A stretch of DNA of 64,000 nucleotides from Xenophilus arseniciresistens (GCF_028023875.1 NZ_JAQIPB010000002.1:496001-560000), one strand, 5' to 3'. Positions 1 to 9,587 are shown, counted from the first letter of the stretch. Numbers and translations are program-made. The notes: generated by a model from the letters alone, not told the origin.

Positions 1-423
1 CTGCCCGGGCATGCCGGCCCAGGGGCCGGTCTCGCCGTAACCCGAGACGCCGGCATAGACCAGCTGCGGGTTGATCGCCCGCGCGTCCTCGTAGCCCAGG
101 CCCAGGCGCTCGATGACGCCGGGGCGGAAGTTCTGGATCAGCACGTCGGCGCGCGCAATCAGGCGCTTGAGCGCGGCCATGTCCTCGGGCGCCTTCAGGT
201 CCAGCGCAAGGCTTTCCTTGTTTCGGTTGATCGCGTGGAACAGCGTGGAATCGCCGCCCACGTCGGTGTCGGTCAGGTAGAGGGTGCGGCAGATGTCGCC
301 GCTGCCCGGCCGCTCGACCTTGATCACGCGCGCGCCCAGGTCGCCCAGCCGCAGCGCGGCCGAGGGCCCCGAGAGGAACTGTGCAAGGTCGAGGACCAGC
401 AGGCCCGCCAGCGGTGCGGTCAT
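1..423 (-). CDS. CaiB/BaiF CoA-transferase, 3' part cut by window edge
   Basis: The first 141 residues of a family III CoA-transferase, which moves CoA between carboxylic acids in the cytoplasm. Visible family marks are the N-terminal Rossmann-like start [16 protein letters not shown], the [12 protein letters not shown] strand, the NRNK segment, [13 protein letters not shown], and the SGYGETGP loop. The ATG at 423 shares one base with the TGA of the preceding solute-binding-like gene (TGATG), so the two are translationally coupled. The protein closely resembles the CoA-transferase at 4613-5845 along its whole visible length, so they are paralogs of one locus. The substrate cannot be read from sequence and the catalytic Asp region lies outside the window. 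Confidence 0.92.
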   Translation of the reverse strand, partial: MTAPLAGLLVLDLAQFLSGPSAALRLGDLGARVIKVERPGSGDICRTLYLTDTDVGGDSTLFHAINRNKESLALDLKAPEDMAALKRLIARADVLIQNFRPGVIERLGLGYEDARAINPQLVYAGVSGYGETGPWAGMPGQ

Positions 424-1544
424 CAGGCGAGGCTCTCCCGGTACATCGCATTGAGCGCCTGCACGATGGCGCGCGCCGGCTCGCCGGCCTGCAGGCCGGC
501 ATTCAGCCGCAGCGAGGCCGCATGCTGGAAGAGCATGTAGCCGTCGTGGCGCGGGCGCACCCAGGCGCCCTCCAGCGTGGCGCGGGTGGCGCGGTAGAAG
601 TTGCCGGCGGTGGCGTTGACGGCGTCGTCCTCCCAGGCTGCCGCGTGGCCACTCTGGCCGCCGGCCGCCGCGAAGGGGCCGCGCTGCGCCTCGGCATCGG
701 CCACCCAGATGGCGAAGTCGAAGGCTTCCTTCGCATGTGCGGTGCGCGCCGAGACCGCGATGCCGGTGCCGCCCAGGGCCGAACCCACGGGCCCGCGTCC
801 CTCGAAGGACGGGATGTCCGCAAAGCCCAGCCGCACCGGCCGGAAGCCGGCCCAGGCGTAGTTCACGTAGCCGTAGATCAGCGGCACGCAATCGATGGAC
901 GAATCGGGCTGCGCCATGGCTTCGAAGACCGCGATCGGGTCCATCTCCAGGCAGCGCGGGTCGACCAGCCGCAGCAGCTCGCCGAGCTGCTCGCACACGG
1001 CAGTCGCGGTCTCCGGGTCGAACAGCTCCGGCCCCGCCTCGCGCGCCGGCGCGCCGCGCTGCGCGCACAGCGTGTACAGGCACATCAGCGAATGCGGCGC
1101 GCGCATCGGCAGCGCCACGCGGCCGGCCCGGGCCAGTTCCAGCACCTGCGCCCAGTCGGCCGCTGCGCTTTCGAGCCGGCCGGGGCGCCAGGCCTGCACC
1201 TGGGTGGCGGCATCGATGGGCAGCGCCCATTGCCTGCCCTGCCAGAGGTAGCTGTCGAAGGAGCGGCCCACCGTGCCGCGCGCGATGGAGGCCAGCCGTG
1301 CCGGGTCGAAAGGCAGCAGGCAGTCCTCGCGCGTGACCTGGCCGACGTGCGGATGGTCGATCACGATCAGGTCGTACTGGCGGGCCAGTTCCTCGACCGG
1401 GAAGGACTCGAAGTCCTGCAGCGAGCGGCGGTCCCAGTGGATCCGCACGCCGGTGCGCGATTGCCAGAGCGCCGCGCAGGCGGCCAGCGGCTCGTAGCCG
1501 CGCGGGTGGTCCCAGGTCATGCCCCGGAGGGTGATGTTGCTCAT
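423..1544 (-). CDS. Solute-binding-protein-like protein lacking a signal peptide
   Basis: A 373-residue protein that looks like a family 1 extracellular solute-binding protein of ABC importers: an early [13 protein letters not shown] segment, [12 protein letters not shown] in the first lobe, and [10 protein letters not shown] followed by AFDFAIWV near the C-terminus. It starts [11 protein letters not shown] with no hydrophobic leader, lipobox or twin-arginine, so as written it stays in the cytoplasm. No ABC permease or ATPase lies next to it. It sits 38 bp downstream of the TRAP permease dctM and is coupled to a CoA-transferase. It may bind the imported acid or its product inside the cell, or be misannotated by fold; function unknown. 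The ATG at 1544 was chosen because translation in this frame further upstream is only a shadow of dctM. Confidence 0.8.
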   Translation of the reverse strand: MSNITLRGMTWDHPRGYEPLAACAALWQSRTGVRIHWDRRSLQDFESFPVEELARQYDLIVIDHPHVGQVTREDCLLPFDPARLASIARGTVGRSFDSYLWQGRQWALPIDAATQVQAWRPGRLESAAADWAQVLELARAGRVALPMRAPHSLMCLYTLCAQRGAPAREAGPELFDPETATAVCEQLGELLRLVDPRCLEMDPIAVFEAMAQPDSSIDCVPLIYGYVNYAWAGFRPVRLGFADIPSFEGRGPVGSALGGTGIAVSARTAHAKEAFDFAIWVADAEAQRGPFAAAGGQSGHAAAWEDDAVNATAGNFYRATRATLEGAWVRPRHDGYMLFQHAASLRLNAGLQAGEPARAIVQALNAMYRESLA

Positions 1545-1582
1545 GCGTCGAAAGGTGTTGGAGGATGCAATCGTGGAAGCGG

Positions 1583-2899
1583 TCACTGGACCGCGCCGGT
1601 GCCGTACAGCAGGTTCGGCAGCCACAGCGAGATCTGCGGGAACACCGACAGCACGACCAGCAGCAGCAGCATCACGGCCAGGTAGGGCATCACCTCGCGC
1701 GAGTAGTCGCCCATCTTCACGCGCAGCGTCTGCGAGGAGATGTACATCAGCCCGCCCACCGGGGGCGTGATGCCGGCGATGGTGAGGTTGGTGATGAGCA
1801 CGATGCCGAAATGCACCTTGTCGATGTGCGCACCCGCGATCAGCGGCAGCAGCATGGGCGTCAGGATGATCAGCGCGGCCGAGCCCTCGATGGCCGTGCC
1901 CAGCACGATCAGCATGAGGTTGATCAGCAGCAGCAGCGTGACCGGGTCCTGGGTGGTGCCGGCCAGCCAGCCCGACATCGCCTGCGGCACCTGCTCCCAC
2001 GAGAGGTAGAAGCCGAAAGCCGAGGCGGCGCAGATCATCATCATCACGCTGGCGGAATCGCGTACCGATTCGGCCAGCACCTCGGGCAGCTGGCGCAGCT
2101 TTATCTCGCGGTAGCCGAAGATCGCCACCAGCAGCACGTACAGCACCACCACGGCGCCCGATTCGGTGGTGGTGAAGATGCCGTAGCGCGTGCCCATGAT
2201 GATGACCACCGGGATCGACAGCGCCCACAGGCCATCGACCAGCGCCTGGCCCAGCTCGCGGGCGTTGGCGCGCGTGGCGCGTTGCGGCCTGTACTTGCGC
2301 TTGATGGCCAGCACGTGCGTGGTGAACATCAGCGCCACCGCCAGCAGCAGCCCCGGAACGATGCCCGCCGCGAACAGCCGGCCGATGGAGGCTTCGGCCA
2401 GGAAGCCGTAGATGATCAGGCCGATGGAAGGCGGGATCAGCGCCGTGATGATGGCCGCCGACGAGGTGATCACCGCCGCGAAAGGGGCGCCGTAGCCGCG
2501 CGCCACCATCTGCGTGCCGATGGTCTTGGCCAGCATCGCGGCGTCGGCGTTGGCCGAGGCGGTCAGGCCGCCCAGCAGCGTGGCCAGCACGGTGCACATC
2601 TGCGCCAGCGCGCCGGTCATGTGGCCCACCAGCACCTCGGCCAGGTTGAGCAGGCGGCGCGTGATGCCCGAGGCATTCATGATGCAGCCGGCCAGCACGA
2701 ACAGCGGCAGCGCCAGCAGCGAGACCGACTCCGTGCCCTCGGCCATCTGCTGCGCGAAGTTGGCCAGCGGCATCTCGCCCAGGTTGAGCACGAAGAAAAC
2801 CAGCGCCGCGATGGACATCGACCAGGTGATGGGCGTCTGCAGCGCCAGCAGCACCAGCATCAGGACGGCGGGCAGCCAGAGATGGAGGGAGGAACTCAC
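1583..2899 (-). CDS. dctM: TRAP transporter large permease (DctM family)
   Basis: A 438-residue inner-membrane protein, the large channel-forming subunit of a tripartite ATP-independent periplasmic transporter that imports organic acids with a cation gradient. Multiple hydrophobic segments span the whole length. Family signatures are the ALPLFVLAG segment after the second helix, [27 protein letters not shown] and the C-terminal [20 protein letters not shown] start at 2899 is preferred because it overlaps the dctQ stop in a GTGA junction; the open frame upstream is a non-coding shadow. Length is typical for DctM. It forms an operon with dctP and dctQ. Confidence 0.93.
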   Translation of the reverse strand: MSSSLHLWLPAVLMLVLLALQTPITWSMSIAALVFFVLNLGEMPLANFAQQMAEGTESVSLLALPLFVLAGCIMNASGITRRLLNLAEVLVGHMTGALAQMCTVLATLLGGLTASANADAAMLAKTIGTQMVARGYGAPFAAVITSSAAIITALIPPSIGLIIYGFLAEASIGRLFAAGIVPGLLLAVALMFTTHVLAIKRKYRPQRATRANARELGQALVDGLWALSIPVVIIMGTRYGIFTTTESGAVVVLYVLLVAIFGYREIKLRQLPEVLAESVRDSASVMMMICAASAFGFYLSWEQVPQAMSGWLAGTTQDPVTLLLLINLMLIVLGTAIEGSAALIILTPMLLPLIAGAHIDKVHFGIVLITNLTIAGITPPVGGLMYISSQTLRVKMGDYSREVMPYLAVMLLLLVVLSVFPQISLWLPNLLYGTGAVQ

Positions 2900-3420
2900 A
2901 GCGCGATCTCCGAGGACGGCTGCCACTGCCAGCCGGTGGCCCAGGGCTTGAGCAGCACATGCTGCACCAGCATGAGGAAGGAGGCGAAGGCCATGGGGCC
3001 GTAGACCACCGAGCGCGGGATGTCGATGACCACCACGCGGATCGAGTGCGCGATGACGGACTGCCAGACGAACATGGCCGTCAGCGTGGCGAAGAGCGCG
3101 GCCAGCAGCCACCAGTTGAAGATGAAGATGGCGCGCCGCACCCGCGGCGGGAACAGGGCCACCAGCGCGTCCACGTCGGCATGCATGCGCCAGCGGATGC
3201 AGGCGGCCGCGCCGAAGAACACCAGCCAGCCGAAGGCGATGACGGCGACCTCGAAGGTCCAGGCCGCCGGCTGCGGGAACAGGTAGCGCGTCACCACGCC
3301 CCAGGTGATGGACAGCACGATGACGCAGGCGCAGACCACGCCGATGGCCTCGTCGGCGCGGCGCAGGCTCAGCAGCGGGCCGGCCGGCGTGCCGGCGGCG
3401 GATGGGACCGGTTCAGTCAT
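2896..3420 (-). CDS. dctQ: TRAP transporter small permease (DctQ family)
   Basis: A 174-residue membrane protein with four hydrophobic stretches, at about residues 25-45, 58-75, 95-115 and 140-155, the layout of the DctQ small subunit that pairs with DctM. Characteristic features are the basic RVRR loop after the second helix and a TWGVVTRYLF segment resembling the conserved R-Y motif after helix 1. The gene lies 22 bp after dctP and overlaps dctM by four bases. DctQ sequences are poorly conserved; the assignment rests on size, topology and position between dctP and dctM. Confidence 0.88.
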   Translation of the reverse strand: MTEPVPSAAGTPAGPLLSLRRADEAIGVVCACVIVLSITWGVVTRYLFPQPAAWTFEVAVIAFGWLVFFGAAACIRWRMHADVDALVALFPPRVRRAIFIFNWWLLAALFATLTAMFVWQSVIAHSIRVVVIDIPRSVVYGPMAFASFLMLVQHVLLKPWATGWQWQPSSEIAL

Positions 3421-3442
3421 GAATGGCGTGCGGCGCTAAGGC

Positions 3443-4453
3443 TCAGTGCGCCGTCATCGCGGCGCGCACCTTGTCGTACATGCCGGGCGTGAGGCCGGGC
3501 ACCTTCGTGTAGGCCACCTTGGCCTTCTCGGCGAAGGCCTTGTTGTCCACGTCGGTCACGAACTGCACGCCAGCCTTCTTCATCTCGTCGGCGTAGGCCG
3601 CGTCGGAAGCCTGCGTGAGCTGGGTCAGTTCGGCGCCGGCCTTGCGGCCCTCTTCCAGCAGCACGGTCTGCAGATCGGGCGGCAGGCTCTTGAAGAAATC
3701 GGCGCTGGTGACCATGGTCGCGTACATGGTCTGGTGCGCCGTGGTCGAGAGCACCTTGCGCACCTCATACAGCTTGGAGCCGACCAGCGAGCCGTAGTTG
3801 GCCTCGGCGGCATCGACCACGTTGGTCTGCAGCGCGTTGTAGACCTCGCCCCAGGGCAGCGCGGTGGGGCGGGCGCCCAGCGCAGTGAAGGTCTCCAGCA
3901 TGATGGGCGACGGCGGCACGCGCAGCGTCATGCCGGCAATGTCGGCCGGCGTGCGCACCGGCTTGCTGCCCAGCAGGTGGCGCACGCCGAACAGGCCGTC
4001 GGCCATGATCAGCTTCATGCCCTGCTGCTCCAGGCGGCCCGACAGCTCCTTGAACACCTCGGAGGCGAAGAGCTTCTTCGCCTCGTCGTGGTTGGCGTAG
4101 AGGTAGGGGCCGGCCAGGATGCCCAGGTCGGGCACGAACTGGCTGAGCTGGCCGTAGTCGGTCACGCTCAGCACGCGGGCGCCGCCCTTGATCATCTCGT
4201 TGACCTTCTTCTGCGGGCCGAGCTGGTCGCCCGTGAAGATGTTCAGCGTCAGGCGCCCGCCGGAGCGCTGCTTCACCCGGTCGGCAAAGCTGTGCATGAC
4301 CTTCACCACTGGCTCGTTCGGGTTCACCTGCGAAGTGGAAAAGCGCAGCGTGTAGTTCTGCGCCGCCGCCGGCGCAGCCATGCCGAAGGTCAGCGCCAGG
4401 CCGGCGGCGAGAAGGGACAGGGTCTTGGCTGCTGCGGTGCGTCGGGAGGTCAT
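3443..4453 (-). CDS. dctP: TRAP transporter periplasmic substrate-binding protein (DctP family)
   Basis: A 336-residue periplasmic receptor for the TRAP importer. It has a Sec signal peptide (MTSRRTAAAKTL then a hydrophobic core, cleavage after AAPAAAQ) and the DctP landmarks FADRVKQRSGGRLTLNIF, DQLG, LRVPPSPIMLETFTALGARPTALPWGEVYNALQTNVVDAAE. The segment with the conserved Arg (MTLRVPPS) usually salt-bridges a carboxylate of the ligand, so an organic acid substrate is likely. The start at 4453 has GGAG seven bases upstream; an in-frame ATG four codons earlier is possible but less well placed. It is first in the operon and divergent from the CoA-transferase at 4613. Confidence 0.93.
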   Translation of the reverse strand: MTSRRTAAAKTLSLLAAGLALTFGMAAPAAAQNYTLRFSTSQVNPNEPVVKVMHSFADRVKQRSGGRLTLNIFTGDQLGPQKKVNEMIKGGARVLSVTDYGQLSQFVPDLGILAGPYLYANHDEAKKLFASEVFKELSGRLEQQGMKLIMADGLFGVRHLLGSKPVRTPADIAGMTLRVPPSPIMLETFTALGARPTALPWGEVYNALQTNVVDAAEANYGSLVGSKLYEVRKVLSTTAHQTMYATMVTSADFFKSLPPDLQTVLLEEGRKAGAELTQLTQASDAAYADEMKKAGVQFVTDVDNKAFAEKAKVAYTKVPGLTPGMYDKVRAAMTAH

Positions 4454-4501
4454 GCGTGTCTCCATGGAGGGCGCTCGGTGGCGCATTGGTGTAATTCCTA
4501 T

Positions 4502-4518
4502 ATGAACGCTTCGTTCAT
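4502..4518. promoter_or_regulatory. Perfect palindrome, candidate operator
   Basis: ATGAACG-CTT-CGTTCAT has perfect seven-base arms around a three-base centre. It lies between the divergent dctP and CoA-transferase genes, 48 bp upstream of dctP. The IclR gene at 6324-7127 in the same locus is the obvious candidate ligand, since IclR proteins bind short palindromes in divergent promoters. Binding itself is inferred. Confidence 0.5.
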
Positions 4519-4560
4519 GAATGAATGATCTGTTCGACAATGAATCCTGTCGATTAGGGT

Positions 4561-4570
4561 TTTCTAGAAA
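4561..4570. promoter_or_regulatory. Second short palindrome in the same divergent region
   Basis: TTTCTAGAAA is a perfect ten-base palindrome 43 bp upstream of the CoA-transferase start at 4613. In this high-GC sequence an AT-rich palindrome in a promoter region stands out. It may be part of the promoter or a second regulator site; no role can be shown from sequence. Confidence 0.3.
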
Positions 4571-4612
4571 TTCGAGCTGACATTCATCCACTGAAAAACA
4601 TCAATTTCACTC

Positions 4613-5845
4613 ATGATTGATTCCCTAGACCCAGAAGCCCTGCCGCTGGCCGGCTTGCGCGTGCTGGATTTCAGCCAGTTCCTGGCCGGCCCCTCATGCG
4701 CGCTGCGGCTGGCCGACCTGGGCGCCGACGTCATCAAGGTCGAGCGGCCCGATGGCGGCGACCTGTGCCGCAGCCTGGTGCTGGCCGACCAGCACTTCGA
4801 GGGCGACAGTGCGCTGTTCCACACCATCAACCGGCGCAAGCGCAGCTTTGCGGCCGACCTGAAAGCGCCGCAGGACCTGGCGCGCGTGAAAGCGCTGATC
4901 GCCCGGGCCGACGTGATGATTCACAACTTCCGCCCCGGCGTGATGGAGCGCATCGGCCTGGACGCGGCCAGCGTGCTCGCGCTGAACCCGCGCATCGTCT
5001 ATGCGGCCGTCAGCGGCTATGGCGAGAGCGGGCCCTGGCGCGGCAAGCCGGGGCAGGACCTGCTGGTGCAGTCGCTCTCGGGGCTGGCCTGGCTCACCGG
5101 CGACGCGCATGCCGACGGCAGCGGCCCGCCCGTGCCGGCCGGCGTCTCGATGATCGACGTCATCACCGGCGCGCACCTGGTGCAGGGCATCCTGGCGGCG
5201 CTGCTGCGCCGCGGCGTGACGGGGCGCGGCGCGCGCGTGGACGTGAGCCTGCTCGAATCGGCGCTGGACCTGCAGTTCGAACCCTTCACCGCCTTCCTCA
5301 ATGGCGACGGCAGCCAGCCGCAGCGCACCGCCGAAAACCATGCCAGCGTGCACGGCGCGGCGCCCTACGGCATCTACCGCACGCGCGACGGCTTCATGGC
5401 CGTGGCGATGACCCCCATGGATCGGCTGGCACAACTGATCGGCAGCGACGCCCTGGCCGCGCTCGCGGCCGACCGCAGCGGCTGGTTCCGCCAGCGCGAC
5501 GCACTCAAGCAGCAGTTGCAGCAGGACTTGCTGGCGCAGGACAGCGCGCACTGGCTGGCCATCCTTGAGCCGGCCGGCGTGTGGTGTGCCGACGTGCTGC
5601 GCTGGCCGCAACTGGTGGACCACCCCGCCTTCGCCGCGCTGGAGATGGTGCAGACCATCCGCAGCGCCAGCGGCGCGAGCCTGCGCACCACGCGCTGCCC
5701 GATCCGCATCGACGGCCAGCGGCTGTACAGCGACCGCGGCGCGCCGCGCCTGGGCGCCGACACCGAGGCCATCGCGCGCGAGTGGCAACTCGACGCGCCC
5801 CTGCCCTGCGCCCCTTCTTCTTCACTGCCCTCTCGCGCCCCATGA
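4613..5845 (+). CDS. CaiB/BaiF family CoA-transferase
   Basis: A complete 410-residue family III CoA-transferase, the usual length. It shows [32 protein letters not shown] at the N-terminus, [21 protein letters not shown] and [12 protein letters not shown]; the Asp in MIDVITG (residue 182) lines up with the acyl-CoA-anchoring catalytic Asp of formyl-CoA transferase. It starts a plus-strand operon with MaoC (ATGA overlap) and IclR, and is divergent from the TRAP genes. Together they suggest activation of an imported carboxylate by CoA transfer. It is a close paralog of the truncated CoA-transferase at 1-423, so the pair could act as two subunits or on successive substrates. Confidence 0.93.
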   Translation: MIDSLDPEALPLAGLRVLDFSQFLAGPSCALRLADLGADVIKVERPDGGDLCRSLVLADQHFEGDSALFHTINRRKRSFAADLKAPQDLARVKALIARADVMIHNFRPGVMERIGLDAASVLALNPRIVYAAVSGYGESGPWRGKPGQDLLVQSLSGLAWLTGDAHADGSGPPVPAGVSMIDVITGAHLVQGILAALLRRGVTGRGARVDVSLLESALDLQFEPFTAFLNGDGSQPQRTAENHASVHGAAPYGIYRTRDGFMAVAMTPMDRLAQLIGSDALAALAADRSGWFRQRDALKQQLQQDLLAQDSAHWLAILEPAGVWCADVLRWPQLVDHPAFAALEMVQTIRSASGASLRTTRCPIRIDGQRLYSDRGAPRLGADTEAIAREWQLDAPLPCAPSSSLPSRAP

Positions 5846-6294
5846 CCCACGAACAGTTCTTCGAAGACTATGTGCTCGGCGCCACGCGCAGCACCACCGG
5901 CCGCACCATCACCGAGGCCGACATCGTGATGCACGCCGGCCAGACCGGCGACTTCTTCCCCCACCACATGGACGCCGCCTGGTGCGCCACCCAGGACTTC
6001 GGCCAGCGCATCGCGCACGGCACGCTGGTCTTCAGCGTGGGCATCGGCCTGACGGCCACCGTCATCAACCCGCGCGCCATGTCCTACGGCTACGACCGCA
6101 TGCGCTTCGTCAAGCCCGTGTTCATCGGCGACACGATCTATTCGAAGGTGGAGATCACCGACAGGCGCGACCACCCCAAGCGCAGCGGCCACGGCATCGT
6201 GGTGGAGACGGTGACCATCACCAACCAGCGCCAGGAAACCGTGCTGGTGTGCGAGCACCTGCACATCGTGGAGCGGCGCACGGCCCGGGGCTGA
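5842..6294 (+). CDS. MaoC-like (R)-specific enoyl-CoA hydratase/dehydratase
   Basis: A 150-residue single hot-dog domain protein. The segment [10 protein letters not shown] carries the hydratase-2 catalytic Asp (D37) and His (H42) at the expected spacing; [14 protein letters not shown] follows, as does the usual [13 protein letters not shown] strand. Such enzymes add or remove water across the double bond of an acyl-CoA. Its ATG overlaps the CoA-transferase stop by four bases, so the two are co-translated and it likely acts on the CoA-thioester made by the transferase. Mesaconyl-, methylfumaryl- or crotonyl-type CoA esters are possible; the sequence does not decide between them. Confidence 0.9.
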   Translation: MTHEQFFEDYVLGATRSTTGRTITEADIVMHAGQTGDFFPHHMDAAWCATQDFGQRIAHGTLVFSVGIGLTATVINPRAMSYGYDRMRFVKPVFIGDTIYSKVEITDRRDHPKRSGHGIVVETVTITNQRQETVLVCEHLHIVERRTARG

Positions 6295-6323
6295 CGCGCG
6301 ATCAGGTCCTAGACTCCTGCCCC

Positions 6324-7127
6324 ATGACGCGCCGAACCGACAACCCGCCCGAAGCCACCGACACCGGCACCCGCCCCAAGTACGCGGTTCCGGCGGTCGA
6401 GAAGGCGCTGGACATCCTGGAGCTGCTCTCGGCACAGGCAGTCCCGATGACGCAGGCGCAACTGGCACGGGCGCTGGGGCGCGAACCGGGCGAGCTGTTC
6501 CGGATGCTGAGCGCGCTGGAAGGCCGCGGCTACCTCCGGCGCGAAGACAACGGCGGCTACACGCTCACGCTCAAGCTCTTCGAGCTCAGCCGCACCCATT
6601 CGCCGCACGACCAGCTGCTGCGTGCCGCCACCGCGCCCATGCGCGAGCTGGTCGACACCATCCGCGAGTCCTGCCACCTGAGCGTGCTGCACCGCGACCA
6701 GTTGCTGGTGCTGACGCAGGTGGACGCGCCCACGCCCATCCGCCTGTCGGTGGAAGCGGGCTCGCTGCACTCCGCGGTCGACACGCTTTCGGGCCAGGTG
6801 CTGCTGGCCAACTCGCCCGAGGCGGAGCGCGACGAATTGCTTTCGCGCCGCGCCGAGTTCCAGCGCAAGACGGCGCAGGAGCGCACCGCCTACCTGGCCA
6901 TGCTCCAGAAGATGAAGGAAGACGGCTGGGGCTACGCCGAGAACGCGCGCTTCGTAGGCGGCCGCGACCTGAGCGTGCCCATCGGCAGCGCGCAGGGACG
7001 CACCCGCGCCGTGCTCACCATCGCCTCGCTGCAGGGCACGCACACGGCGCACGAAGACCTGTTCGAGCTGCTGCCGCGCCTGCGCAAATGCGCCGAGGAC
7101 ATCGGGCGCATCGCAGGAATCGCCTAA
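6324..7127 (+). CDS. IclR-family transcriptional regulator
   Basis: A 267-residue regulator with an N-terminal winged helix (YAVPAVEKALDILELL, then MTQAQLARALGREPGELFRMLSALE as helix-turn-helix) and a C-terminal IclR effector domain (CHLSVLHRDQLLVLTQVD, GGRDLSVPIG). IclR proteins usually control adjacent catabolic genes in response to a small carboxylate or aromatic acid. It is the third gene of the CoA-transferase operon, 29 bp after MaoC. The palindromes at 4502-4518 and 4561-4570 are the likeliest targets. Its stop overlaps the convergent arfB stop by four bases. Confidence 0.93.
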   Translation: MTRRTDNPPEATDTGTRPKYAVPAVEKALDILELLSAQAVPMTQAQLARALGREPGELFRMLSALEGRGYLRREDNGGYTLTLKLFELSRTHSPHDQLLRAATAPMRELVDTIRESCHLSVLHRDQLLVLTQVDAPTPIRLSVEAGSLHSAVDTLSGQVLLANSPEAERDELLSRRAEFQRKTAQERTAYLAMLQKMKEDGWGYAENARFVGGRDLSVPIGSAQGRTRAVLTIASLQGTHTAHEDLFELLPRLRKCAEDIGRIAGIA

Positions 7128-7531
7128 TCCCTCACGGCCCCGCGCAGCCGCTTGACCTCGCTGCGCTGGCTCTTGCCCTGCAGGCGCCGCTGCTGGCTGC
7201 CGTAGGTGGGCTTGGTGGCGCGGCGCACGCGCGGCGGCGCGGCCACGGCATCGACGATGGCCTGCAGCCGCGCCAGTGCATCGGCGCGATTCATTTCCTG
7301 CGTGCGGTGCTGCTGGGCCTTGAGCACCAGCACGCCGGCACTGGTGATGCGCGAATCGGACGAAGCCAGCAGGCGCTGCTTCACATCATCGGGCAGCGAA
7401 CTCGCGGGAATGTCGTAGCGCAGATGGACCGCGCTGGAGACCTTGTTGACGTTCTGGCCGCCCGCGCCCTGGGCGCGGATGGCCGACCACTGGACCTCGC
7501 GTTCGTCCACGCGCGGCGCACGCAAGGTCAT
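7124..7531 (-). CDS. arfB: Alternative ribosome-rescue factor ArfB (YaeJ)
   Basis: A 135-residue codon-independent peptidyl-tRNA hydrolase that frees ribosomes stalled on non-stop mRNA. The GGQ motif is at residues 24-26 within RAQGAGGQNVNK, and the basic C-terminal tail (RRLQGKSQRSEVKRLR) is the part that enters the empty mRNA channel. Length fits ArfB rather than a full release factor. It begins 6 bp after the thiolase stop, so it is probably transcribed with the acyl-CoA genes, although functionally unrelated. Confidence 0.95.
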   Translation of the reverse strand: MTLRAPRVDEREVQWSAIRAQGAGGQNVNKVSSAVHLRYDIPASSLPDDVKQRLLASSDSRITSAGVLVLKAQQHRTQEMNRADALARLQAIVDAVAAPPRVRRATKPTYGSQQRRLQGKSQRSEVKRLRGAVRD

Positions 7532-7537
7532 GGGGAC

Positions 7538-8725
7538 TCAGACGCGCTCGAAGATGGCCGCGATGCCCTGGCCGCCGCCGATGCACATGGTCACCAGCGC
7601 ATAGCGGCCCTGCACGCGCTGCAGTTCGGCCAACGCCTTGACGGTGATGATGGCCCCCGTCGCGCCCACCGGGTGGCCCAGCGAGATACCCGAGCCGTTC
7701 GGATTGACCTTGTCGGGGTCGAAGCCCAGTTCCTGGATCACGGCGCAGGCCTGGGCCGCGAAGGCTTCGTTGGACTCGATCACGTCCAGGTCGCTCACCT
7801 TCAGGCCCGTGCGCTCGAGCACCTTGCGCGTGGCCGGCACCGGGCCGATGCCCATGTAGGCCGGCTCCACGCCCGCATGCGCATAGCCCACCAGGCGCGC
7901 CAGCGGCCTGAGGCCCAGCGCCTTCACGCGCGCGCCTTCGGCCAGCACCACGGCGCCCGCGCCATCGTTGATGCCCGAGGCATTGCCGGCCGTGACGGTG
8001 CCGCCTTCCTTCTTGAACGCGGGCTTCATGCCCGCGAGCGAAGCCGCCGTGGTGTCGGCGCGCACATGCTCGTCGGTGTCGAAAGCGACAACGCCCTTGC
8101 GGGTCTTGATCTCCACGGGAACGATCTGCTCCTTGAAGCGGCCGGCCGCGATGGCCGCGGCGGCGCGCTGCTGGCTTTGCGCGGCCAGCGCGTCCTGCAT
8201 CTCGCGCGAGATCCTGTAGCGCTCGGCCACGTTCTCGGCCGTGATGCCCATGTGGATCTTCTCCCACGGGTCGTGCAGGATGCCCAGCATGTAGTCGATG
8301 AGCTTCGCATCGCCCATGCGCGCGCCGTGCCGCGCGGCGGTGTCGAAGTAGGGGCCGCGGCTCATGGATTCGGAGCCGCCGCCGATGGCGATGTCGCAGT
8401 CGCCCAAAGCGATGGCCTGCGCGGCCGAGACGATGGCCTGCAGGCCCGAGCCGCACAGGCGGTTGACGTTGAAGGCCGGCGTTTCGATGGGGATGCCCGC
8501 ATCCACGGCCGCCACGCGGCTGAGGTAGGCGTCCTTGGTGTCGGTGGGGATCACGTTGCCCATCACCACATGGCCCACCGCGTCGGGCGCCACGCCGCTG
8601 CGCGTGAGCGCGGCCTTCACGGCCGTGGTGGCCAGCTGGGTGTTGGGCACGTCCTTGAGCGAGCCGCCGAAGGTGCCGATGGCGGTGCGGGCGGTGCCGA
8701 CCACGAAGATGTCGCGCTGGGACAT
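7538..8725 (-). CDS. Acetyl-CoA C-acyltransferase (thiolase)
   Basis: A 395-residue thiolase of normal length. The nucleophile Cys91 is in [10 protein letters not shown], with NEAFAAQ, the active-site His351 in GHPVGATG and the second Cys381 in CIGGGQG. It cleaves 3-ketoacyl-CoA or condenses acetyl-CoA in the cytoplasm. It lies 64 bp after the enoyl-CoA hydratase/isomerase and is preceded by GGAGACTG at the start codon. With TetR, the hydratase and the divergent acyl-CoA ligase it suggests beta-oxidation of an imported acid. Biosynthetic (PhaA-like) versus degradative use cannot be settled; the context favours degradation. Confidence 0.93.
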   Translation of the reverse strand: MSQRDIFVVGTARTAIGTFGGSLKDVPNTQLATTAVKAALTRSGVAPDAVGHVVMGNVIPTDTKDAYLSRVAAVDAGIPIETPAFNVNRLCGSGLQAIVSAAQAIALGDCDIAIGGGSESMSRGPYFDTAARHGARMGDAKLIDYMLGILHDPWEKIHMGITAENVAERYRISREMQDALAAQSQQRAAAAIAAGRFKEQIVPVEIKTRKGVVAFDTDEHVRADTTAASLAGMKPAFKKEGGTVTAGNASGINDGAGAVVLAEGARVKALGLRPLARLVGYAHAGVEPAYMGIGPVPATRKVLERTGLKVSDLDVIESNEAFAAQACAVIQELGFDPDKVNPNGSGISLGHPVGATGAIITVKALAELQRVQGRYALVTMCIGGGQGIAAIFERV

Positions 8726-8789
8726 GGGTTCAGTCTCCTGAAGAAGTGGATGGTGAAGAAGCCGAAGGAAAGAACGAAGAAGTGTCGTG

Positions 8790-9587
8790 TCAGCGGCCCT
8801 TGAAGGCCGGCTTGCGCTTGTCGAAGAAGGCGTTCACGCCTTCGCGGAAATCGTCGCCGGCTGCGCAGTGCGCAAAGGCTGCCGACTCGGCCGCCAACTG
8901 GGCCGGCAGCTCGCGCTCGAAGCTGCCGCGCATCAAGCGGCGCAACTGCCCCAGCGCGGCCGTGGGCCCTGCTGCCAGGCGCTGCGCCAGGGCCAGCGCC
9001 TCGTCGGCCAGCGCTGCGGCAGGCACGACGCGGTTGACCAGGCCCATGCGCTCGGCCGCAGCGGCGTCGAGCATGTCGCCCAGCATCGCGATCTCCAGCG
9101 CGCGGCGCAAGCCCACCCAGCGCGGCAGCGCCCACGAGGCCCCCACGTCGCAGCTGGCACCGATGTTCACATAAGCCAGGTTGAAGCGCGTGCCTTCGGC
9201 GGCAAGCACGAAGTCGGCATGCAGCATCAGCGACAGGCCCGCGCCGGCGGCCACGCCGTGCACCTGCGCCACCACGGGTGTGTCCAGCGTGGCCAGCAGC
9301 GCCACCGCCTCATGCAGCGGGCCGATCAGGTCGGCCGCGCCCTGCAGCGGGTCGGCCTGCAGCACGGCCAGGTCGCCACCGGCCATGAAGCCCTTGCCGC
9401 TGCCGCGCAGCAGCACCGCGCGCACGCTGCGGTCGGCGGCGATGGCCTTCACGGCCGCCAGGAAGGCCTGCGCCATCGGCACGTCGATGGCGTTCAGCGC
9501 CGCAGGGCGGTTGAACTGCAAGGTGGCGACGGCGCCCTCGCGGGCGACTAGCAGCGGGGCGTTCGGGTCTTGATCTGAAGCGTTCAT
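8790..9587 (-). CDS. Enoyl-CoA hydratase/isomerase family protein (PaaG-like)
   Basis: A 265-residue crotonase-fold protein. The oxyanion-hole segments are [11 protein letters not shown] and [11 protein letters not shown]. At the catalytic loop it has GASCDVGAS, with Asp147 where PaaG-type isomerases carry Asp and classical hydratases carry Glu, so isomerase activity on an unsaturated acyl-CoA is as likely as hydration. A Cys replaces the Pro usual before that Asp. The ATG overlaps the TetR stop by four bases and has GGAGACACG upstream, a sequence that also encodes the TetR C-terminus. Confidence 0.9.
   Translation of the reverse strand: MNASDQDPNAPLLVAREGAVATLQFNRPAALNAIDVPMAQAFLAAVKAIAADRSVRAVLLRGSGKGFMAGGDLAVLQADPLQGAADLIGPLHEAVALLATLDTPVVAQVHGVAAGAGLSLMLHADFVLAAEGTRFNLAYVNIGASCDVGASWALPRWVGLRRALEIAMLGDMLDAAAAERMGLVNRVVPAAALADEALALAQRLAAGPTAALGQLRRLMRGSFERELPAQLAAESAAFAHCAAGDDFREGVNAFFDKRKPAFKGR

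Noticed and set aside
423-2960. A continuous 845-codon open frame that looks like a membrane protein fused to the solute-binding-like protein
   Set aside because: The part above 1544 is an out-of-frame shadow of dctM; its Ala/Gly/Arg/His-rich composition is not protein-like, and dctM in another frame has full family similarity.
1565-3004. A His/Gln/Arg-rich 479-codon plus-strand frame
   Set aside because: Antisense to dctM; very high His/Gln content is the reverse-frame signature of Leu/Val/Ala-rich membrane genes.
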